Assembly: GCA_019637395.1 (NCBI GenBank)
Contig: JAHBVR010000018.1
Span: forward strand, 108,352 to 172,351
Length of the DNA: 64,000 nucleotides
Direction of reading: 5' to 3'
From: Vulcanimicrobiota bacterium
GTDB lineage: Bacteria > Vulcanimicrobiota > Xenobia > Xenobiales > JADMJV01
The position numbers and the translations under genes were made by a program. Each line of letters starts with the position of its first letter. The stretch's first letter is position 1. Positions 57,441-64,000 of this stretch are shown here, piece by piece. The notes beneath the pieces are model-generated. The model was not told where the DNA came from and searched no databases. It saw only the letters and a list, made by a program, of their open reading frames with translations.

Positions 57441-58585
57441 CAGCGACCCTTGATTTCTTCCAACACTTGTTGCTGCATCTCGGCGGCGCTTTCCAGATCC
57501 TGGCGCAGGCGCGGAAGCAGCCGTTCCAATCCGGGGGCGTCCCGGCCCGGCAAGTAGTCACGAATTTCGGCCACCGTTCCGGCCAACTGCAGCAGAGCGG
57601 CCTCCAAATCAGGCTGTTTGAGCGGCAACTGCTTGACTTTCTTGACCATCTCCTGGGCCTGAGCCTCGGATTCCTGGCTCAAAACCTGGAGAAGCTCCCA
57701 ATCTTCCCGGCGATTTTCGGCGCAGGCTCGCTCGGCCACAGCCAGCAAACCGTCGCCGCTCTCTTCCGGCGCGCCTACCGGCTGTCCGCATTCCGGACAT
57801 TGTTGCTCATCGGTCAAGCGCACCAGGCCCAGACAGCCGTCGCACCAGACCGCCGGAGTGCCGGCCAGGGCCTGGATCTCTTCATGGATGGTCAAGGCTT
57901 GCTGAGCGCAGTCGTGCAGCACACGCTTGGATTCGGCCCCCGGGGGCTGCCCTTCCGTGATTTGCTCGGACAATTGTTGCAGAGCGTTTTCCTGCACTTC
58001 CAGGAGGTCGAGAAGTTGCTCCACCGCGGCCAATCGAACGGGCGATTGGCGCATCTGTTCGCCTAACAACTGAAAATGCTGAGAGACTCCGGCCAGGCGT
58101 TCCTGCATCAACTCCGGGGCCAGCACGCCCCTTTCATAAAGCTGCAAACACCTTAAGATCTCGTGGATATAAGGGGATGCGGCCAGCCTCGGGCGCTCCT
58201 CTTCCAGCTCACGGATCTGGCCAAAAACCTCAAAAAGCGAGTTCAGAGCGGCGCCCAGCCCTTGGACTCTTTTCTCGGAAATCCCTTCCCAATCGCCTTC
58301 CCATTCCTTGAGTACATCGGCCTGGTCTTCGCAAACCGCCAGCCGCTGCAAAGCCGTTTCGATCAATGACTGCAAAGGTCCGTGCGCTTCTTGAAAGCGG
58401 ATCTCGCTGCGGAAGACCGCCGAAATCTGAGACATCTCCAATTGGAAGCGGGAAAACTCTCGCGCCAGGGCTTCTCCTTCCATCTCGCCGCTGCGCCAGG
58501 CGGCCATGGAAAGCGCCCAGCTATTGAAACTCGATAGCGGAGTCAGCGAGGGGAAGCCCAGATTGGCCAAGGATATCATCAGCAC
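57440..58585 (-). CDS. Helical zinc-ribbon protein (paralogue 2)
   Basis: 381 residues with a weak start (GTG 58585; a later ATG at 58483 is possible). Long coiled-coil helices surround a central zinc ribbon (CDGCLGLVRLTDEQQCPECG at ~259-278). Layout and charge match the protein at 49575-50765, though sequence identity appears low. No family recognised. The pair could form a structural or regulatory scaffold; its coupling to rraA is by position only. Confidence 0.7.
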   Translation of the reverse strand: MLMISLANLGFPSLTPLSSFNSWALSMAAWRSGEMEGEALAREFSRFQLEMSQISAVFRSEIRFQEAHGPLQSLIETALQRLAVCEDQADVLKEWEGDWEGISEKRVQGLGAALNSLFEVFGQIRELEEERPRLAASPYIHEILRCLQLYERGVLAPELMQERLAGVSQHFQLLGEQMRQSPVRLAAVEQLLDLLEVQENALQQLSEQITEGQPPGAESKRVLHDCAQQALTIHEEIQALAGTPAVWCDGCLGLVRLTDEQQCPECGQPVGAPEESGDGLLAVAERACAENRREDWELLQVLSQESEAQAQEMVKKVKQLPLKQPDLEAALLQLAGTVAEIRDYLPGRDAPGLERLLPRLRQDLESAAEMQQQVLEEIKGR

Positions 58586-58729
58586 CAGTTTGCTTCGCAG
58601 GGACGAGAACCTTTAACCATTTCGTTACGTTTGTTACAGGCCGCTAATATCAAGCCGGAGACTGGCGCTTCATCTTGTTCTATTCTAGATGCAATATATC
58701 AGGGTGCGAACCCGAAGATGAGGTGCAGG

Positions 58730-59551
58730 ATGTTTCAAGCGCAGTTCGGTTCTCCTATGGGCGTAGGCTTTAATCCCGGCTTCGGCATGCAGTCGATGCT
58801 GGGTGGCGGCGGTCAGATGCAGATGATGCAGATGATGATGACCATGATGGCAATGATGCAACAGATGATGCAGATGATGGGCGGAATGGGAGGAATGAAC
58901 GGCGGCTGTTGTCCCGGCATGGGCGGCTTTCCGGGCATGGGCGGCGACCCGTTTGGAGGCTTTGGAAACCAGCTGGGTAACGGCTTTGGCTTCCCCGGTG
59001 GAGGCGCTGGATTCCCCGGTGGCGGCTTCCCTGGCGGCTTTTCGCCCCCCGGCGTGCCCTTCGGCGGCGGCTTTACTCCCGGCGGCGGTAACTTCGGCGG
59101 CCCGGGCAATTTTGGAGGGCCCGGCGGCGCCTTTGGCCCCGGCAACGCTCCCCCGGCCGGACCCGGTAATTTCGGCGGTCCTTCGGCTTTCGGCAATCGT
59201 CTGGCGGCCGATGCTCAACAAATCGCCCAAAGCGGCGTGGCCGGTCGCGGTGGCAACTGTAAACGCGGCGTGCGCATGGCCTTGAATCGCCAGGGCGTCA
59301 ACCTCGATGGCCTCTCGGCTTACCAGGGCGCTGACCAGCTCGCCCGCAACCCGCGCTTCCGCGAAGTGCAGGTGCCGACCAGCCAGTTGCGCAGTCTGCC
59401 CCCCGGTGCCATCGTAGTCTGGAATCGCAAGCCCGGCCATCCCCACGGGCATATTTCCATCGCGCTCGGCAATGGCCGCGAGGCCAGTGACGTGATCCGC
59501 AACCAGATCACCGGCTATGGTTCTCAACACCGCGTCTTCCTGCCCAAGTAA
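58730..59551 (+). CDS. Met/Gly-rich protein with CHAP-like C-terminal domain
   Basis: 273 residues. After a short start comes a Met/Gln run (QMQMMQMMMTMMAMMQQMM), then ~100 residues rich in Gly, Pro and Phe (FGFPGGGAGFPGGGFPGGF). The C-terminal ~90 residues look like a CHAP/NlpC-type amidase: CKRGVRMALNRQGVNL with Cys as nucleophile and HPHGHISIALGNG with the His. The start at 58730 is supported by GAGGTG a few bases upstream. No signal peptide. The low-complexity part may bind metal or form an extended linker. Confidence 0.72.
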   Translation: MFQAQFGSPMGVGFNPGFGMQSMLGGGGQMQMMQMMMTMMAMMQQMMQMMGGMGGMNGGCCPGMGGFPGMGGDPFGGFGNQLGNGFGFPGGGAGFPGGGFPGGFSPPGVPFGGGFTPGGGNFGGPGNFGGPGGAFGPGNAPPAGPGNFGGPSAFGNRLAADAQQIAQSGVAGRGGNCKRGVRMALNRQGVNLDGLSAYQGADQLARNPRFREVQVPTSQLRSLPPGAIVVWNRKPGHPHGHISIALGNGREASDVIRNQITGYGSQHRVFLPK

Positions 59552-59552
59552 C

Positions 59553-59885
59553 ATGGATGAGGAAGAGTTGCCTCCTCCTCAGGAGGAAGACGACGACGAG
59601 CCAGAGGATCGCAATTTGCTGCTCGAGCAGTTGAAGGCGCTGGGCTCCCATGCGGGTCCCGCCTCCAGTTTGTTGCGCGCGGGGCATAACTGGTTGCAGG
59701 GCAACTTGAGCAATTCCGAACTCAAGGCGCGCGCCGAGGAATTCGAATCGGGACTGGACGAAGATCTGGACGATCCCCTGTTGCTCAGTCAACTGGATCG
59801 CCTGGAGGAGGGTCTGGAAAGCGGTCTGCCCGATCAGGTACTCTATGCCTTGCTGGGATTGGGTTCGCAGGTCAAACCGGTTTAG
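59553..59885 (+). CDS. Acidic helical protein
   Basis: 110 residues, one base after the CHAP-like gene, so co-transcribed. The first 25 residues are very acidic (DEEELPPPQEEDDDEPEDR), and the remainder is helical (LLEQLKALGSH; ELKARAEEFESGLDEDL). No family recognised. It may be a chaperone-like or immunity-like partner of the CHAP-like protein; this is inference from size, charge and position. Confidence 0.6.
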   Translation: MDEEELPPPQEEDDDEPEDRNLLLEQLKALGSHAGPASSLLRAGHNWLQGNLSNSELKARAEEFESGLDEDLDDPLLLSQLDRLEEGLESGLPDQVLYALLGLGSQVKPV

Positions 59886-61662
59886 GACCCTGGCGCGCAA
59901 AGCGCGCCAGGGCTTTGAGCAGGCGATTTTCCTGGATAGGTTTGCTTATGTAGTCGTCCATGCCGGAAGCCAGGCAGCGTTCCCGATCTTCGGGGAAGGC
60001 ATTGGCGGTGAGCGCCACGATCCAGGGGCGAATTTCCAGATCCTCGCGGCGCAGGCGCATGGTTGCCTCGAGGCCGTCCATGACCGGCATTTGCAGGTCC
60101 ATGAACAACAAATCAATCGGGTTTTCCCGGCAATATTCGAGAGCCTGCAAGCCGTTGACGACGCAGTGGCTGGTGTATCCCAGGCGTTTGAGCAGCGCCG
60201 CGGCGACCTTCTGATTGACCGGATTGTCTTCCGCGATCAGCACGCGCGTCTCTTTGGGAGGTAGGACAGCCTCGGTGGTAGTTACTTCGCCGGAACGATC
60301 CGGCGCGCTGGTACGCACCACCGGCAAACGCAGGCAAAAAATACTGCCCTTGGGGTGAATCGGGGCCTCCCAATCACCGGGTGCATTGGCACTGACCAGA
60401 CCGCGGCTGGCCACCCAGCAATGGCCGCCCATGAGTTCGGCCAGTTGCTTACAGATAGCCAATCCCAGGCCAGTGCCACGATATTCCCGCGTACTGGAAG
60501 CGTCTGCCTGCACGAAAGGCTCAAAAATCGCCGTCAACTGGTGCGCCGGCACACCAATGCCGGTGTCGGAGACACGCACTTCGAGGAGGGTCTTGTCGCT
60601 TTCTTCCAGGATAAAGCAGCTGAGTTGGATGGCGCCCTCGGAGGTGAATTTGATGGCATTGCTGAGCAAGTTGCTGACGATCTGGCGGAAGCGCGTCCGG
60701 TCCCCCCGCAACCAGTAGCTTTGGCCGACCCCGTGAAATTCATAGGTCAGTTCCAACTCCCGCTGGCGCGCCAGCGGCTGAAAAAGCGACACCACCGCTT
60801 TGAGACAATCGGCCAGCTCAAAGGGAGTCGACTCGATTTGAAATTGGCCCGACTCAATCTTGGAAAGGTCCAGCACGTCGCTGATAATTTCCAGCAGCGA
60901 CTCACAACTCTCGCGCAAGCCTGAAACCCACTCCTTCTGTTGTTCCGACAGCGGGGTGTCGAGCAGCAGCGTGGACATGCCGAAGATGGCGTTCATGGGA
61001 GTGCGGATCTCGTGGCTCATGGTAGCCAGGAAGCGGCTTTTGGCACGGCTGGCATCTTCCAGAGCGGTCGAGCGTTCTTGTGAGAGCAGGCGAAAGCGGA
61101 TGGTGCCCAGTTGGCGGCGCGACAGGCTGCGCGCCGTCAGGGTCAGGAAGAGCAGGTAGATGAGCAGGGCCGGGCCGGTGCCGTTAAAGCTTCCGCCTTC
61201 GGCCAGCAAAACCAGGCAGGGACTGATCATGATCAATCCGGCGTAGGCCAGATAGAGGCGGGTATCGCCGGCCAGGGAAATCAGGGCGCCGGTAGCCAGT
61301 CCTCCGGACATCAAAGCAGCTAACTGAGCGGGCGCCTGGCTGCCGTAATAGTGGACGGCCATTCCTGAGTAGGCACACCAGCACAGGGCCTGGGACAGCG
61401 TCAGCAGGGCAAACCCCCGGGGCCAGTGGTTGGGCATCTGGCGCGAGGAAAGCACTCGCCAGGTCCAGGCGATGCGTCCCAGGCCCAGCAAGAAGGAAAC
61501 CAGTATCAGGCCAATCACCAGGGAACCATGCTCGGCGAAGACCGGGCCGCTGAACGAGGCGACCAGAATGCAGACGGGATAGGCAAGCGAGGCGGGGATG
61601 GCGGTATCGGCCATCTCCAACCAGGTCTCGCGGCGAGCCTCTGCCAAGACACGCATGCCCAT
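59872..61662 (-). CDS. Hybrid histidine kinase with receiver domain
   Basis: 596 residues. Six membrane segments in the first ~195 residues ([53 protein letters not shown] and others). His[21 protein letters not shown]. HATPase: [17 protein letters not shown] and [19 protein letters not shown]-terminal receiver: [18 protein letters not shown] with phospho-acceptor Asp in [13 protein letters not shown] and Lys in YISKPI. I chose ATG 61662 because AAGGAGG lies 7 bases upstream; an upstream start at 61713 has no ribosome site. A multi-step phosphorelay is expected; no partner is adjacent. Confidence 0.93.
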   Translation of the reverse strand: MGMRVLAEARRETWLEMADTAIPASLAYPVCILVASFSGPVFAEHGSLVIGLILVSFLLGLGRIAWTWRVLSSRQMPNHWPRGFALLTLSQALCWCAYSGMAVHYYGSQAPAQLAALMSGGLATGALISLAGDTRLYLAYAGLIMISPCLVLLAEGGSFNGTGPALLIYLLFLTLTARSLSRRQLGTIRFRLLSQERSTALEDASRAKSRFLATMSHEIRTPMNAIFGMSTLLLDTPLSEQQKEWVSGLRESCESLLEIISDVLDLSKIESGQFQIESTPFELADCLKAVVSLFQPLARQRELELTYEFHGVGQSYWLRGDRTRFRQIVSNLLSNAIKFTSEGAIQLSCFILEESDKTLLEVRVSDTGIGVPAHQLTAIFEPFVQADASSTREYRGTGLGLAICKQLAELMGGHCWVASRGLVSANAPGDWEAPIHPKGSIFCLRLPVVRTSAPDRSGEVTTTEAVLPPKETRVLIAEDNPVNQKVAAALLKRLGYTSHCVVNGLQALEYCRENPIDLLFMDLQMPVMDGLEATMRLRREDLEIRPWIVALTANAFPEDRERCLASGMDDYISKPIQENRLLKALARFARQGPKPV

Positions 61663-61784
61663 CTCGTCCCCTCCTTCTCTTGCCTTTGCTTTTGGGTTCG
61701 GCCGTGAGGTCAAAGGGATCCTGCACCACCGCTTTCAGGTTCTGGCCTGGAGGGGGTCGCTCGCCGGTAAGCGAACGCAACTTG

Positions 61785-62666
61785 GTGAATATTCAAGGAG
61801 TCATTCCCGCGCCACCCTTTGCTCTGCTCGAGTTCAGCGGGGTCGAGCGCAACGACTTTCTGCAGCGTCTGCTCAGCAACGAAATGTTGCTCAAGCCGGG
61901 TCAGGCCACCGCGGCCTATTATCTCAACGTGCAAGGCCGCCCGCTGGCCCAGTTCTGGGCCTTTCAATGGTACGAAATCACCTGGCTGGTATGTCCCAAG
62001 GAACAGGCCGAATCGGCCCTGGCGGAGCTGGACAAGATGCATTTCGGGGAAAAGCTGCGCATGCACGATCGCACCCGCGACTGGCAGTCCACCTTGCTGG
62101 TGGGGTCGACACGGGAGGAATGGCTGCGCCAACGCCTGGGACAGGAGCCGCCGGCCGGCCCCTGGGCCTTTCAGCCAGAGGACGACTGGCTGCTGTGCCG
62201 CTTCCCCTTCCTGGCCTCGGGCAGCGACCTGGTGTGGAGCAAGAGGCCGCTTTTTGACGATCTGCGCGATCTGAGCTCGCACTGGGAACTGGAGCGCATT
62301 CAGGCGGCTCGCCCCTGGCCTTCGGATTGGGGCGAGAAAACCATGCTTTTAGAAATCGCCGATGGAACCGACTATCTGGACGGTAAAGGCTGCTATCCCG
62401 GACAGGAAGTGGTGGCCCGAACCCTGCACCGCGGCCATATCAACCGACATATCGCGGTGGTGGCCGGCGGCGGTGCGCCGCCGGCCAGCGGAACCAAACT
62501 CAAGGCCGAGGACAAGGATGCCGGCTGGATTTCCAGTGTGGCCCGGGATGGCGATGGGTTTACGGCGCTGGCGTTTCTTCGCCGTGAGTTCTGGGAGCCC
62601 GGCACCGAATTGGCGAGAGAAGACGGGGGAACCGTGACGGTTCAAGCCGCGCGGCGGGAGGCATAA
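61785..62666 (+). CDS. ygfZ: YgfZ-type folate-binding protein (GcvT fold)
   Basis: 293 residues. The signature [22 protein letters not shown] carries the K-G-C-Y-x-G-Q-E motif of YgfZ/IBA57 proteins, which use folate to help repair or assemble iron-sulfur clusters. The N-terminal domain ([37 protein letters not shown]) fits the GcvT fold. The start is uncertain (GTG 61785 or TTG 61782). It precedes thyA and folA with one-base spacing, and all three involve folate, so a folate operon is likely. Confidence 0.9.
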   Translation: MNIQGVIPAPPFALLEFSGVERNDFLQRLLSNEMLLKPGQATAAYYLNVQGRPLAQFWAFQWYEITWLVCPKEQAESALAELDKMHFGEKLRMHDRTRDWQSTLLVGSTREEWLRQRLGQEPPAGPWAFQPEDDWLLCRFPFLASGSDLVWSKRPLFDDLRDLSSHWELERIQAARPWPSDWGEKTMLLEIADGTDYLDGKGCYPGQEVVARTLHRGHINRHIAVVAGGGAPPASGTKLKAEDKDAGWISSVARDGDGFTALAFLRREFWEPGTELAREDGGTVTVQAARREA

Positions 62667-62667
62667 C

Positions 62668-63462
62668 GTGCACGAGTATTTGAGAGTTCTGCGCGAGGTC
62701 CGCGAACGGGGTATCTTCAAGGAGGACCGCACCGGCACGGGAACATTGAGCCTTTTTGGCGCTCAGATGCGCTTTGATCTGGCCGCCGGCTTCCCGGCCG
62801 TGACCACCAAGAAGCTGCACATGAAGTCCATTCTCTATGAGCTGCTCTGGTTTTTGCGCGGCGACACTAACGTGCACTGGTTGCAGCAACACGGAGTCAG
62901 CATTTGGGATGAATGGGCCGATAGCGAAGGCAACCTGGGGCGCATCTACGGAGCCCAGTGGCGTTCCTGGCGCCGGCCTGACGGCGCAACCATCGATCAG
63001 ATCCGCCAGGTGGTCGAGGGCTTGCAGAAGAATCCGGATTCCCGCCGGCACATCGTGAGCGCCTGGAATCCCGGCGAGCTGGATGAGATGTCTCTGCCCC
63101 CCTGCCACGCTTTCTTCCAGTTTTACGTGGCCCAGGGCCGGCTCTCGTGCCAGCTTTATCAGCGCAGCGCCGACCTGTTTCTGGGAGTGCCCTTCAACAT
63201 CGCTTCCTATGCAGCCCTGACCATGATGATGGCCCAGGTCTGCGGATTGCAGTTGGGCGACTTCGTGCACACCCTGGGAGACGCCCACATTTACAGCAAT
63301 CACCTGGAGCAGGTCGATTTGCAGTTGAGCCGCACCCCCAATCCCCTGCCCACGCTCAAACTCAATCCCGAGCGCCGGCAGCTGGAGGATTTCGAGTATG
63401 AAGACTTCGAGCTGATCAACTATCAGCACCATCCGGCCATCAAGGCACCGGTAGCGGTCTGA
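62668..63462 (+). CDS. thyA: Thymidylate synthase
   Basis: 264 residues from GTG, identical in length to the E. coli enzyme. It converts dUMP to dTMP with methylenetetrahydrofolate. Catalytic Cys146 is in [48 protein letters not shown] and [12 protein letters not shown] are all intact. It overlaps folA by one base, forming the standard pair that makes dTMP and recycles the resulting dihydrofolate. Confidence 0.97.
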   Translation: MHEYLRVLREVRERGIFKEDRTGTGTLSLFGAQMRFDLAAGFPAVTTKKLHMKSILYELLWFLRGDTNVHWLQQHGVSIWDEWADSEGNLGRIYGAQWRSWRRPDGATIDQIRQVVEGLQKNPDSRRHIVSAWNPGELDEMSLPPCHAFFQFYVAQGRLSCQLYQRSADLFLGVPFNIASYAALTMMMAQVCGLQLGDFVHTLGDAHIYSNHLEQVDLQLSRTPNPLPTLKLNPERRQLEDFEYEDFELINYQHHPAIKAPVAV

Positions 63463-63941
63463 TGCTGATCACCATCGCGGCCCTGAGCCGCAACCGCGTA
63501 ATCGGCGAACAAGGTCAGATCCCATGGAATCTTCCGGGAGATATGCGGCATTTCCGGGAAAGTACCTCAGGCGGCGTGATCGTGATGGGGCGGACGACCT
63601 TCGAGTCCATCGGGCGCCCCTTGCCCGGTCGCGAAAACTGGGTGCTCAGCCGGGGCAATCCCCCGCTCCCCGAGGGGGTGAGGCTCTTTCACACGGTCGA
63701 GGAAGTGCTGTCGGTCGTTCCCAGCCATAAACCCGTCTGGATCATCGGCGGCGAGCAAGTCTACCGTGCCTTCCTCCCCCACTGCCAGAAACAGTCGCTC
63801 ACTTTCATCGACGCCGACATCGACGGCGACACCCGCTACCCCGAGTTCAACGAGGCGGAGTGGGAACTCAGCGAAACCCAACCCGGGCCGTCCGGCGAAG
63901 AATATGACTACGAATTCAGGGTTTACGTCCGCAGGGAATAG
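63462..63941 (+). CDS. folA: Dihydrofolate reductase
   Basis: 159 residues, normal length. It reduces dihydrofolate to tetrahydrofolate with NADPH. Motifs: ITIAALSRNRVIGEQGQIPWNLPGDMRHF, with catalytic Asp in PGDM, then VIVMGRTTFESIGRPLPGR and VWIIGGEQVYRAFL. It overlaps the thyA stop by one base. The remaining 59 bases of the window show no further feature. Confidence 0.97.
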   Translation: MLITIAALSRNRVIGEQGQIPWNLPGDMRHFRESTSGGVIVMGRTTFESIGRPLPGRENWVLSRGNPPLPEGVRLFHTVEEVLSVVPSHKPVWIIGGEQVYRAFLPHCQKQSLTFIDADIDGDTRYPEFNEAEWELSETQPGPSGEEYDYEFRVYVRRE

Positions 63942-64000
63942 TGGCCGGTCAAGGCTTGGCGGGGTGGGAGAATAAGCTATCGAACATTGTTTCGGCAGAA

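Noticed and set aside
58685-59554. His/Ala-rich open frame antisense to the CHAP-like gene
   Set aside because: It is the complement of the Met/Gly-rich repeats, and the sense frame has a ribosome site and a recognisable C-terminal domain.
1-64000. tRNA genes, rRNA genes, CRISPR arrays and prophage or IS genes
   Set aside because: No cloverleaf-like sequence with a conserved T-arm, no rRNA signature, no regularly spaced direct repeats, and no integrase or transposase motifs were seen in either strand.

Overview
The window is 64 kb of dense, GC-rich bacterial chromosome. Most gene pairs touch or overlap by 1-4 bases, and GTG and TTG starts are common. A large beta-barrel porin ending in Phe, a FliP/SctR export gene and type IV pilin-like genes point to a diderm. 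FHA proteins and two big Ser/Thr kinases (one fused to an ATPase/TPR regulator) suggest a genome rich in eukaryote-like signalling. I cannot place it firmly. Vulcanimicrobiota/Eremiobacterota (Xenobia-like), Myxococcota or Acidobacteriota would all fit. I saw no tRNA, rRNA, CRISPR array, IS element or prophage.

Layout. 1-2.1 kb: a cut gene, fliP and adk. 2.3-8.4 kb: kinase-ATPase-TPR protein converging with an MrfA-type helicase. 8.5-13.9 kb: an FHA protein carrying a caspase-like catalytic domain, a second FHA protein, a phosphopantetheinyl transferase, two family-2 glycosyltransferases and a GcvR-like ACT protein. 15.5-18.7 kb: DUF5989-type peptide, 71-residue membrane protein and carbamoyltransferase, facing an SGNH hydrolase. 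19.5-26.8 kb: porin, then a divergent run of cupredoxin, membrane sensor and transporter-like/HEAT/cyclic-nucleotide-binding protein. 26.9-31.5 kb: GST, GH43-like protein, SUI1, Fur-family regulator and a PLP decarboxylase. 31.65 kb: a lone microcompartment shell gene. 32.0-33.8 kb: a coupled three-gene operon (nucleotidyltransferase-like, TIGR04222-type membrane protein, 42-residue peptide) with its own dyad control region and terminator. 35.5-37.1 kb: LysR gene divergent from an ArsM-like methyltransferase with an in-frame UGA. 37.2-40.2 kb: three pilin/PilX-type genes. 40.2-41.3 kb: gene debris. 41.7-44.7 kb: tandem NarL-type regulators, then ECF sigma, anti-sigma and a Spy-like protein. 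44.5-49.2 kb: HAMP-type cyclase with a second cupredoxin, and an ABC exporter. 49.2-59.9 kb: Gly-rich proteins, two related helical zinc-ribbon proteins, a second kinase, cobalamin adenosyltransferase, TerB-like protein, subtilase, RraA and a Met/Gly-rich CHAP-like protein. 59.9-63.9 kb: hybrid histidine kinase, YgfZ, thyA and folA.

Strongest leads. (1) The UGA in the ArsM-like gene falls where the family has a conserved Cys, and a SECIS-like hairpin follows at the right distance. This is a probable selenocysteine methyltransferase. (2) A palindromic GC-rich repeat family occurs at five loci, twice inserted in frame inside proteins. (3) The 32.0-33.8 kb operon may be an uncharacterised small-peptide system. 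(4) A cupredoxin-plus-membrane-sensor module occurs twice, linked to cyclic-nucleotide domains. (5) FHA is fused to a caspase-like domain.
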